From the NCBI RefSeq assembly GCF_020085105.1, contig NC_058062.1:6985945-7049944 (forward strand): a DNA stretch of 64,000 bases. Direction: 5' to 3'. The DNA comes from Siniperca chuatsi. Its lineage: Eukaryota; Chordata; Actinopteri; Centrarchiformes; Sinipercidae. Positions 10,715-22,035 of the stretch are shown here, in pieces (the stretch's first letter is position 1; every line of letters begins with the position of its first letter). A program made the translations under genes and the position numbers. Below the pieces are notes generated by a model, which was not told the origin of the DNA, searched no databases, and saw only the letters and a list, made by a program, of their open reading frames with translations.

Positions 10715-13714
10715 TCACTGTGGTAAGTGTTGCTTTGCTTCATCAAGGGCCTGAAAGCAGAATGATAAATGTCAGCGAATGGATGTCTTTAAATGGAACT
10801 AAAAAGATGGCGATGGTAGGAATATGACAACAGAGAAGGAACCTTCTGAATGACATTCATGGCGGAGTCGTCTTCTTGCAGTTTGGCCAGGGTCAAGGCT
10901 CTCTCAAAGTGGAAGACACAGGATTCAAAGTTTCCAAGTTTCACTGAGATGAAACAGAAGGGAATTGACTATCAGAGACATGTCACAGAAACTGACTCTG
11001 TAAATATTAGAACATTTCTAATAATATTAAGTAAAAAAATTGTAAAAAGAAATACCCCAAAAAACCCAGATAATTACATTCTGATTGTGCCACCAATACA
11101 TTAGCGTTTATCTGCCATTTCTCATCAGCAATTTCATCAGCCGCAGCAACTGAACAGACGCCATAGTCTCTGGCTTCTTCATGGCGATTAAGCTCCAGGT
11201 AACACCAACCAATCTCATGAAACAACCAGGTCTTCTCCAAACCACCACAGACCAAGGGAATCTTCTTCTCCCAGCTGAATTGATAACATACAGAGAAAAG
11301 AAAATGATATAACCAATCACCAATAAACTAATCCTCAATGTAAAACAATGTTGTTAAGAGAGGTGTGACTATATAAGATTACCATCAAAATAGCATGTTT
11401 TGCAAAGGATGGCAACATCACATATTACACACGTGCGGCTGTTATTTCATTATTTACTTACAACTTAATGGCCTGTGTGAACTGTCCAATTTGGGCATAC
11501 ACCCGCCCAATGTTGTCCAAAGCCCTGGACATTGCATCTGGGAGTTTGCTGTTGATAAGAAAGATTACTAAACATTTGATCGATTTTCGTAAGATACATT
11601 CACTCCTATTGTGTAATTTCTTCAAATCCTCACCACTGTTTAGCCAACTCCAAGTCTTTTTGATGATGGTTTAGTGCTTTGTCTATGTCTCCCAGGTCGA
11701 TCAAGGCATTCCCAATACAACTGTGCAGGTTGCCTAAAACCTCTTTCTTATTAGGCACCTCTTTCTCTGACCATCCCTGCACTATCTTCATGACTTCTTC
11801 GGCCTTCTTGAGACTACCTTCTGCGTTTCCAGATGTCAGCTCTAAGACGACAAACATACAGTAAGCATTTTTTAGACTAGAAAGAAAAGCACTAAGCCAC
11901 AAGTTCAGTTAGAAGCCTGCCGTACCTGCATCAATGTCATCAAGGCTCTTCAGCAGAAACTGAGCAGGTTCAGAGGGTGCGCTCTGACAGGGCTTGCTAC
12001 ATTTTCGCTGTTTGAGCTTACGCTCCCTTTCCCGTGCATAGATAGGTTTCTCCTGGTTCCAGAACTCGGTGCAAGTGTCAAGGTATGTGAGGCAGCTCTG
12101 AATGACGTCCTGCAGTCGCTCTCCACCCTTTGTGTTCCCTTTTACCAAGTCTGCAGATCATTGCGTAAGTTTTAAATTAAAAAAAAAAGTCAAAAGTGAA
12201 AAACATCATTGTGGGTGGGTTTAAATAAACAAACTGAACAGTAAGGACTGTTGGAGATACTAATAGTTAACATTTGAATTTACAGTGTACTAAATCTGCC
12301 AGCGAATGAAAGATGCAGAGAAACAAAAGCATAGTGAAGTGTGGACACTAACAGTAAGCAAAATGAAAACAAGATTGTATGACCTAGGTGAAATAACACA
12401 GTACCTTCATCTTTAAGCAGGTTTTCTAGATATTTTTTGTCACTGTAAAACTCTCCCAGCAGTTGTTTGGTTGTCTTCTCACTCTTAGGGGTCTTCTGGG
12501 TTTGCTGTTTTTTCTCCTTCGTCAGATGCTGAATAGCAGTAATTGGCTGTGCCCTCTTTGCCAGCCAGGCATTCAGAAACATAATATTGTACATCAGAAG
12601 GGAGGCCAGGGTTGAACATACAAATAATTGCAAAATCTATGGTAAGCCACTAGTTGGCAAAGTGATCATTTGTTTGTTACTGGGTCTTTTTTCCTGGACA
12701 GGATTGATGTTTGTATGTGTACAATTATTCTTACAACAGCTCTGCCTCCAGTATTTCCAGTTAAATACTGGGTTATTGAAGGGGAACACAGAAAAGACTC
12801 ACCTCCTCATCTTTTTGAAGAAATGATAGGTCTCCCTTAATCTCCAGTTTTACAGAGGACGGGCCTAGAAGATGCCAGAGAAGAACACGTGATTTAGATT
12901 ATGAATGTGAGGAGGATTTTCATATGCTGTGACAATAATTTAGTCACAAAATAGTATTATATTACTTACTGCCAACAGCGTTTTCGATGGCCTCCTGTGC
13001 TTTCTGGATACCCAGTCTGAACTCCTGTATTTGTGGACGTAGGTTTTGTCCTCTGTGGTAAAACACCAGCGCAAATTCAAATTCTCCCATGTAGTACAAT
13101 GCCTCTGCCTTCTGGTACAATCCCTGCAAAATCACGATAAAATAAATGTTTATATGCTTCACTTTTCATAAATTCTGGCATATTTACATTGGGTGCTGTC
13201 TTGAGGCATGTTATTTCTAATAAAGAAGAGAGTCATTTTTTATTTTTAGTCTTAACAGTGAAAGGCACCAACATTTCTGTGACCTGCGGTTTACCTCGAA
13301 AAATGACTTGTCCTGTGTGAGTGAAGCCTCTGCATCTTTTAAAGCGTTTTCAGATTGCCCCATCTTCAGGTAACATTTGGAGCGGCCAACAAAGCAGGAC
13401 TTGTCACCAGGCTTTAAAGTCAGTGCCTGAACAAAGACCAAAAGCAAGTCATTCCTACGTGCTTTTAAACGTTGCATTGACAACCTTGGATAAAGTTTTT
13501 GCAATTCCAAAATATTCTGTAGTAATCACCATAGGATGATGAGATTGTTAGTACAAAGTGGCATGTAGCTAGCTAACTAACTACTTACCGTTGTGTAGCT
13601 CTCTATAGCCTTTTTATACTCTCCTTTAAGGTACAGCCAATCCCCATCGGCCATTGAAGTGGAGAATACGCCCTTTGGCTTTTGACCTTCGTGATCTCCG
13701 TCTGTGTCTGACAT
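10715..13714 (-). CDS. odad4: Outer dynein arm docking complex subunit 4 (TTC25)
   Basis: Eleven exons join in frame to give about 483 residues: 13714-13589, 13426-13295, 13123-12970, 12864-12803, 12528-12405, 12150-11926, 11841-11634, 11548-11462, 11274-11078, 10943-10843 and 10750-10715. The N-terminus (WLYLKGEYKKAIESYTTAL) starts a three-TPR block. The middle carries the family signatures TTKQLLGEFYSDKKYLENLL and QEKPIYARERERK, and a second TPR block includes GNLHSCIGNALIDLGD, RALDNIGRVYAQIG and KTWLFHEIGWCYLELNR. The family member docks outer dynein arms on doublet microtubules of motile cilia and sperm tails. The acceptor of exon 5 is uncertain: AG at 12529 is preferred, but two in-frame AGs lie upstream. 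The protein ends at KQHLPQ, without the long charged tail of the human protein (672 residues). Confidence 0.93.
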
Positions 13715-13817
13715 TTTAAGGCAAACGTTTTGGTCATAACACACATGCAGGCAATTGAACTCAGGGGGTATCTAACGTTAACGTTAAGCTAGACACATTT
13801 ACAGCTCTGGTCAACTG

Positions 13818-13830
13818 GTATCCTAGCAAC
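13818..13830. promoter_or_regulatory. odad4: Candidate RFX X-box upstream of odad4
   Basis: GTATCC-T-AGCAAC matches the RFX X-box pattern (GTNRCC, 0-3 nt spacer, RGYAAC) at all but one position. It sits 104-116 nt upstream of the odad4 ATG. X-boxes close to the start are typical of ciliary genes controlled by RFX factors, which fits the role of odad4. The function is inferred from sequence and position. Confidence 0.55.
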
Positions 13831-14069
13831 CACACTAACAAACCGAGAGCGGGAAACAGCGCCATCTTCCACTCGCCCCGAGTAGTACAACTTAACGCCA
13901 TCTGCAGCACACAGATTTCAGTTTTTATTATGACCATATATTTGTTGTTGCTATTCTTCTTATTAAATATCATTAATATTGTATTATATATTTGATTATT
14001 AATACTAATATGATGCCACTAAAACAGAATAAAACAAAACAATTTAAGGGAAACCCAGAGGCGGCCAAC

Positions 14070-14075
14070 TTTATT
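14070..14075 (-). terminator. dnajc7: Candidate dnajc7 polyadenylation signal
   Basis: AATAAA on the minus strand lies about 1.3 kb downstream of the dnajc7 stop, between dnajc7 and the odad4 promoter. It implies a 3' UTR of roughly 14050-15366. No coding signal was seen in that stretch, which supports the reading. Confidence 0.45.
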
Positions 14076-15366
14076 GACATGGCTGGTACTTTTCAAAGGT
14101 AAAGAGAGGATGGTTTCACCATAGGGGCAAAAACAATGACAGATATGATACGAGGACGCTTTTCTTTTCTTCATGAAGTGCACCAAGAGAACACACTCAC
14201 CAGGAAGTAACTGAACATTACCAGGTTACCATCATCACACAGTGTCTGACTTTCTCAGACAGTAGCAAACACATATCACGTCATATTTGCTCTATTCTTA
14301 TATTCTGTTATATTGCGTGAAATTAGACAACTTGCATCACAGTCAAGGAACACAGAGCATAATCTATTTCTGTGCACTAGTTCATGCAGACCAAGCAAAA
14401 CAATTATCTTCCTGGATTTGTGTCAAAGCTCATAATCGGTGTCGCTTTCAAACGTTTACATAGCAGAAGTGTCCTCATCTTACACCGATGGTTCTATTGA
14501 CAGCAAATTTACAATAAATATACATATCAAAATTAAAAAATGGAAAAAAATAATCAACTATCATCACAAATCAACACTTTACATTCCAGTAAAATGTACA
14601 ATGCAGCAATCTGTGAATGGCAACATCAAACATAAAACCTGTGACAACAAGAGGGAGGTGGACTTTGCTAGCAACAAAGCCAGCACAACTGTCTCCACTG
14701 CCATCTTTTTAGTGTGCTTCGGCTGTACTGTATGCGTAGGTCTAGGCTCCAGCTGTTGTGAATTTAAAAAATGCTCAAGTGCTTATATTGGCTTATGACA
14801 AAGAGTCAGTTTTCAGTGCGAATTCGTAGCAGCCAACTGTCTGTGTGACAGATTCTTCAGAACGGGGAGGTGTCGCTTGCTCAGTGATTTTCTTCAGAAA
14901 TCATTAAGCAATTTATTAACTTTCATGCAGAGAATACCCGCTCAGCAGTATGTTGAGAAGAGCCGGATAATAGCTTGCTCAATACTCATCTCAAGAATTT
15001 CCCCAGGATGTCATCCCTAAAAGCTCTGATACAATAGCTGCACAATCTCTCCTACCTCAAAAATCCAGAGAATATTTGGACCAGTGTTGCTAGCCATTAC
15101 TGACTTTCAAGTTTGTTTCATTCTGGAAGGAAAAAAACCAAATCCAAAACCAGTAACACTATCAACTCAGTCTGAGTCGTCTTGGTGTCCTTGCTATACA
15201 GGCTTTAAATCATTTGCTGCATGTGGGTTGCATTCAGTCAATGGCATAGACAAGAATCTGACTTGCAATCAGTCAGTCATTAAATATGGATGGTGGGTCG
15301 GGGGGGGGGGTTGACATTGTTGAAAAGTCCTGATGTAGTAACTGTTTAGGTAGACGAATCCTCCAA

Positions 15367-18300
15367 TTAACCAAACTGGAAGAAGAAATTTCCTGGTCCA
15401 GATGCTGAAACAAACATTAAACAAGTCAATAATTGATGTATTATCAAATGGTTGAGCATCGTTTCACACAGCTTTTGTATACATACAGTACATGAATTAC
15501 CTTCAAAACTAAAACCCCCTGGGCCTCCAAAGAATGCTTTGAAAATGTTGTTGGCATCAAAATCTGGTGGGGACAAAAATGCAAGTAAGAATCAAAATCA
15601 ACACAGAACTTTCCAGCCAGGTTCTCATCATCAAAACAACAGCTGTTTTATATTAAAAAGGTGGTTCATTAGATATGACTTGTACTTTAATCTGTTCACC
15701 CTTAAGACCTCCCACCCCAAGGCTTGCCCAGGTGCTGACCTCCCATGTTCATGCCGTCATCCTCCAGATCCTGACCGCTGTCATAGCGAGACTTCTTCTT
15801 TGCATCTGAAAGTACGCTAAAAGCCTCGCCCACCTCCTTAAACTTCTTCTCCTCTTCCTTCTGCACCTCAGGACTAGCTCCGCTGTGACGGTCTGATGGG
15901 ACAGAGAGGGGAAAAAACAATACAAAAGCACAAAAGTCATTTGGGCCAAGGGACAACTGTATACAGTATTATCTAGAATTGCACAATGATTGTTTTATTG
16001 TTTTGTTTTTTTTCTTAATTTTCTGTTCAGTTAAGCACCTGGATGATGTAAAAGCGCCCGTTTGCGGTAAGCTTTCTTGATCTCATCTTCTGTGGCGTTC
16101 TTATCCACCCCAAGCACTTTATAGTAATCTTTCCGCTTGCTTTTCTTCAACTCCAGCTGGGCATTTTTCAGGAGGTGCTTGTGTTCTAGAGAATAAAAAA
16201 GACAGAACAGGTTAAAAACAATTAAGCAGAATAAGGGGGAAATGTACGTGCTGAAAGCTATGTCAACTCAGCCACAATTGAGGAGTTGGATTCTCACCTT
16301 TTGTTTTCTCTGTCTGGTAAACCTTCTCATAGTCTCTCACTGCCTCTTCATACTGCTCTGTGTCCATATAGCTGTAGCAGAGTATGCACAGGTCTGTTAT
16401 TGTTTCTTTAATCAGTTTGAACAATAAAATATAAGTGCAGATACTGATAATGATACTGTCTTGTGTTTGTCCACGTCTGAAAACCAAAAAACAATATAAC
16501 TTACTGTCTCTATTATTGACCAAGTTAGAAAAGCTGGACATACCACTGTGCTCTCCGTAAATAGGCCTTGATGTAGGTCTCATCCAGTTTAATGGCCTTT
16601 GTGCAGTCTTCAATGGCCTGTTCTAGTTTCTTCAGCTTTCAAAGAAAAAGAAAAAAGTGTGACCATGCAAGGCAGAGATAGAGAAAAAAGTAGTGGCCTA
16701 GTTCTCTTGATGTGACAGAAGAAAGTTCAAGATGGCAAAGATACCAAAAAACTGCAAAAGTATGTGTCTGTGCTAACCTATAAATAACTAAATGAGGGTG
16801 TGTGTGTGTGTGTGTGTGTGTTATGGGTGATGACTTGTATGCGTTTGTATCTATGTATGCCTGCAACAAGCCGAGGATTAATCTACCATTATCAAGACTA
16901 TCTATGTCCTGCATAACGTAGAATTCATAGTTTGTAGTTTTGTTTGTGTTCCTGTCCTTACCTTTATCTAACAGACAAGTTTTTCTTCCCTTTCCTCTTT
17001 TTTGTATTTTGACAGAGTTGGTCTCCTTTGCAATATTTACTAATCTGCTGTCAAAGTGGCAAAAAATGTACAAGTATCCCAGCTTGGATACTCATGGAGC
17101 AACACATTAGCCCTCCGTGGCTTCTAGCAAAAAAGCCACCAAGGATGCTAAGGTTAATTCTACAGTTGACCCCCCAAAACAACTTGTCAGATGTTGATGC
17201 AACCAGTGGTATCTCTCCTGTGCATGTTCCTCACCTTAGATCCAACAGTGGCTCTATTACAGTACAGTTTGGCATTAGTTTTGATGTTGTTGGGGTCTAT
17301 TGTTAGTGCCTCAGAGTACAGCTCATAGGCTGCCTCAAAGTTTCCCTCCTTGAACGCCTTGTTCCCCTCGTCCTTCTTGGCTTTTAGTGCTTTGGCATTC
17401 TGGGAAGACAATACATAGGACAACCTTAAAAGCTACTCTGGACTACCTTAACAGCAATGTTACGCAGACTTAAAATGGATGAGAGAACACCACAGTGTTG
17501 TATTTTCTTAATTTTCCTAAGTTAATAGCTGCTTTTAGAGGAAAAGGCACCCAACTGGACATAAATGTAAGGGTTGTATTCATAGGGATTCACAAATAAA
17601 TTGTTTATTTGATTTATAAAAAACACATAGTGAATTACTCACTCTGCATGCAAGCCGAGCTTTGTCATGGTCAGGAGCCATACGCAGGGCCTGGACAAAG
17701 AACTGGACAGCCTTGTCAATGCAGTCCTCATAGTACAGACAAAGACCACGCACATACAGTGCATCTGCATTAGTGGAGTCCATTCGCAGAATATCACTAA
17801 ACAGGAACAAATAACTAACATTAATGCTAAAAGAAAACATACATATAAAAAGAAACAAACAAAGAGAAATCAAAAATATGCCATTTTGTGTCATCATCTT
17901 TAAAGGTTTAGTTCACATCTGAAAACTTCAGTAAACGACAGTAATGAGGCAGTGTACAAGGATGTTCTGGCGTAGCAACAGATAGCAAGTGTGGTAACAG
18001 ACCAGATATCCATAATAGAAGGAGAGAACCAGCCAAAGTTATTAATTTCCAGCTTTAAACTGTGAGAATGACCTTACCCACCTCTCTGAAAACAGAGCAA
18101 ACTCCACACTATTCCTGAAGGCACTACCCAGAAAATCATCATTTTCAAGGCAAATTAACCAGGTGGGGTGATACATTTTAGGGATGTGCTATTTTTACAG
18201 CACTGTAATTGCGAATTTGAGATCAAGCTTACATTTCTTAGACCCATGTGCCAAACCTATAACCATTTAGAAACATAAAAACACAAACTTGTGCATATAG

Positions 18301-21300
18301 TTTTTGAAACCATCAGGTGTTGAGGCCCATGGACTTCAATCTGGTATACTTGTATTCACCAAAAGATGAGCCAGCTCAAGAAATCATAATAAACTTGGTG
18401 CAGTCAGAGCCTAACATTTAATAAAGTTATTCTGGCTTTATAGAAGTGTCTGACTTTTCATTTTACTAATATGTCATAATAAGAGCTGTATTGAGTTGGT
18501 ATGACATGGTATGGCACATGCACACCCCTGTGTCTTACTCTGCTTTCCCCCTGTGCTCATCGTGACAAAATTCCAATAATGTCAAATAAATAAGTGAATC
18601 GGCAAGTATTTTTCAAATATGCTGTCTTACCTGGCTACAGACTGAGCCTCAGGGTAGCGTCCCAGCAGGGCTAAGCACTCTGCCTTCAGTATTTTGAACC
18701 TGTGACAGGCTGAGGCAGACTCCAAGGCACGGTCCATGCAAAAAACAACCTAGAGACAACAACAGCACACTTGCAGTCTGTGTTGCTTGGCATGTCTGTT
18801 ATTCGTGACATACTACGCAACTGACAAAATTAAGTAAGATTGTAACCACTGTGTATCTTACCATCCTGAAGTCTCTCTTCTCAAATCCAATCTCTGCCAT
18901 TCTCTCATATTCAAGGATGGATTCTGCATTCTTCAGCTGATAAAAGAATTTGTGGTATTCAGTGACAATGTGCAAGTAGTGACCTGTAGTAGTCAATTAA
19001 TTTCTTTTACAGCTACCACTGGCCTCACATCTGTGCCATACAGTGCTTGTAAAACCAGGTCAATGCAAGCAGCAGTACTTCTGTGAAAAACCTAAAACTT
19101 CCTCCTGGCTTTCTCATTGAGAATTAACAGTAAATCTAGTTGAGCTCCTCTTAAACCGCTCAGTATCAGACCTTTTCACTTTATTTGCACTAGCTTGGCC
19201 AAAGCTTATCTGATAGTGGATAATCATGTCCAAGTTGTCAGATCATGCTCTGTCAAACTGAGGTCAACTCACCTCCTGCTGGGCCTGGCTGTTGTCAGTC
19301 TCTAGCTCCAGAACCCTCTGGAAACAGCGGCTGGCAGCCATAGCATTGCCAAGAGACAGGTGGCACTTGCCCTCTCGCAGATGGCCCTGTAGGTAAAAGA
19401 CTTACAGTTCACAAACTGAAGGAATAACATCCTCAATTCCTACCCTTGCTGAAATCAGTTGGGCAATGCGTACCAACAACGACACCATGACAAGCTCTAA
19501 CTTACTTCTTTATTATGTGACACCGTTTTATGCCTTCTACGAAATCATAATGCTAGTAACCCTGCAGCAATGGCTGATAATTCACTGAACTACTATAGGG
19601 ATATGCTATAGCTTATGTATTGAGGAGCCACATACCACTGTAAACAAAAATGTCTAAAAGTTGAACAGGTACAGCTCTGCAATGTAGTAATGTACAATGT
19701 AACTACACTCAAAGTTCAAGATGCCAAGTAGATGCTGTTGTAAGGTTGTCCATAGCTGTGTCCAAAATCTCCTCAACAAAGCACATTAGCCATTTGTTTC
19801 CAAACTTGATGGGTATAATGGCACCAACACAATACAAAATGAGATCAAGGTCATACAGAAAGACATCATTTTTTGTTGTTTGGTGTCTTTCAGTAATAAT
19901 TAATCAACTAATATGCTTTTACATGTGGCATATGATTAATTGAAGGTGTGAAAATAATTTCTACGGGTTATCTAAAACCACCTTCCAAGATAATTTACTC
20001 TATTATGAAGCAAATTTTACCCATGTTATTTACACACATTACTGCTAAATCAAACATGTTCATGCCCTTCTCTAGGCATTGTCCACAGCAATATGAAATA
20101 TCATTTTTCAAAGAATTAGTAGAGGAGGCAGGGAGAGGGAAAATGTATGCAGCAAAACAAAACAACACTCAGAACAGAAAATACTTAACAATATAAGACA
20201 TTACGAGAATAGATTTTCCCTTTATTAGATTGTAACAGTTTGTTTCCCACAACCTGCCTTCATGAAGGTGTTATCTAGTCGTACTGCTTGCTGGGAATCC
20301 TCTAAAGCCTCTCTGTACCGACACAACATCATTAGCGTGGCTGCCCGGTTTCCATAGTAACTTGCATTCTTCGGACACATGTCTGTATAAAAAACAAGTT
20401 ATTGATATCCTATTAAGGACAGACAGAATTCAACCTTTTATTTCTTAACCAAACACGAAATCAACATCATCCAATTGACTTACAGGAAGACTGACCCAAA
20501 TTATTTAGGGATAATTACCTATGGCCTTGGTATAATAACTGAATGCTTCTGCGTAATCCTTCTTGATATAAAAGGCATTGCCTTGCTCTTTGAAGCCCTC
20601 CGCTTCCCTGTGTAAAAGTGGGCAAAAAGACAGAAAAAAGATGAAAGGCAAATTTAGGAGACAAGACTCAGATGAGTTGGGTTATGGACAGAGCGTGACT
20701 ATACAGGCGTGTGGTGGTCAACTGGCTGTATTTGTTTTACAGATTACTTAACTTCTAGATACCGAACTTCTTGTCTGCAAACATTAACTTATCCTTTAAA
20801 AGACCGTAAAGTCTGAGCATCACATTCACAATCATGTGTAAAGAGAGCATGTCCAGGATTGTGAATGTGTGCATCAGAGAGCTTGCTGGCCTGAGTTAGC
20901 TAAACATAGAAAGAGTCAAACCAGCAGGGTAGAAGTGTCTACTCCAATTAAACTCGTAGCTATTTTGTGAAGCAGGCAGGGAGCTGAGCCAGGAACATAT
21001 GACACCATGCTGTGGGCCACTGCCATGACTTTTTTTGGAAGGCTTTCATGTTTTACATCACGACCACACAGTGAGAGAATGGTGTCCTTAACTAGTTAGC
21101 CAGCAAGTATCATATGTGAAATATCGCAATAACGTCAAAGCAGTACAACTTTTACACTCGACAGGCAACGGCAGATTTATAGATGTTACAGTGTGCCTGA
21201 CAGCAACTCAGAAATCCAACACAAGAGCCAGCTAAGTGGAGGACAACCAAGCCAAACGCGATCCGGGGCAAATTTTAGCTGAACAGTTAGCGGTAGCGCG

Positions 21301-21499
21301 CTACTTAGCTTTCATTGTGCGACGAGAATATTAACATAGCAAGGACTTTTGAGTACACATGTCAGTATAAGGAGTCGTTATAGATCAGTTTCAGTCGCTG
21401 ACAACAGAGCCTCAATTTGTCGTACCTTTCTAATTCTTCGTCACTGAGCAGTTCCATGTCAGGGTCCATATTCACAGCATCACAGTTCTCCGTCGCCAT
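15367..21499 (-). CDS. dnajc7: DnaJ homolog subfamily C member 7 (TPR2 co-chaperone)
   Basis: Fourteen exons join in frame to give 493 residues (human 494): 21499-21426, 20607-20519, 20382-20258, 19386-19273, 18936-18862, 18749-18631, 17796-17643, 17399-17235, 16635-16544, 16371-16298, 16185-16039, 15892-15740, 15563-15501 and 15404-15367. TPR repeats fill about residues 25-360 (for example [39 protein letters not shown] and [18 protein letters not shown]). The J domain starts at KDYYKVLGV (379), and its HPD motif is at 408-410, with the Asp codon split by an intron. The C-terminus, [10 protein letters not shown], is the family ending. The protein recycles clients between Hsp90 and Hsp70 in the cytosol. 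Exon 3 needs a GC-AG intron (AAG|GCAGGT) to stay in frame. It is divergently paired with nkiras2. Confidence 0.97.
16799..16821. repeat. (TG)n microsatellite in dnajc7 intron 8
   Basis: Short TG tract between the exons ending at 17235 and starting at 16635. No effect on coding. Confidence 0.9.
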
Positions 21500-22035
21500 T
21501 TTGCCGTCAATGAGGAGGAGGGGCGGGGCCACATACTGCAGCAGTTACGTACACTGTAAACAGGAAGTAGTCAGTTGGGTAAGAAAAGCGGTTTTCTTGC
21601 AAGTAAAAATTATTCTTATATTTAGTACATATCTACCCACAGGTAGCCAATATCAGCGTATATATTTTGAAGACACGAGTTTTAGTCAGGTTAGTCAGTT
21701 TCGGATAACATTAGCTAATTGGTAAGTGATATCGTGGCTTTGTAACGTTAACGTTATTTCACTGAAAGCTAATGCTAAGCTATTTCTTCATTTCCTAGAC
21801 TGTAACGTTAGAGACCTTAGCATACTATCATCATGACTAATGTATATTTTTTGTGCTTATTCGTTCTAAGTTAGTAATTGTTGTCAAATTTTAGCCACGT
21901 TGCTACCGAAAACGCATGTGTAGTACAATTCTATGCTATGCACTGACACTGTAACGTTAAAAAATTATTTGACTCAACAGTTTTCCATCGGTGTATCTTG
22001 TTCGAAAAACAGATTTTCTGACCTGATAGTGAATC
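21500..22035. promoter_or_regulatory. Shared divergent promoter of dnajc7 and nkiras2
   Basis: The two start codons point away from each other and are 536 nt apart. The interval has a GC box (GGGCGGGGCC, 21521-21530) and an ETS-type CAGGAAGT (21561-21568). A donor follows at 21579 (TTGG|GTAAG), which may end a non-coding first exon of nkiras2, with candidate acceptors before 21981 or 22013. Several TAACGTTA palindromes lie on the nkiras2 side. No TATA box was recognised. Confidence 0.65.

Noticed and set aside
16639-17073. 144-codon minus-strand frame inside dnajc7 intron 8
   Set aside because: It includes a translated TG microsatellite (His-Thr run) and lies between well-defined exons, so it is intronic chance sequence.
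20253-20257. Ordinary GT donor four bases downstream of dnajc7 exon 3 (GCAG|GTTGTG)
   Set aside because: Using it adds four bases and breaks the frame with the next exon, whose only suitable acceptor is phase 0.
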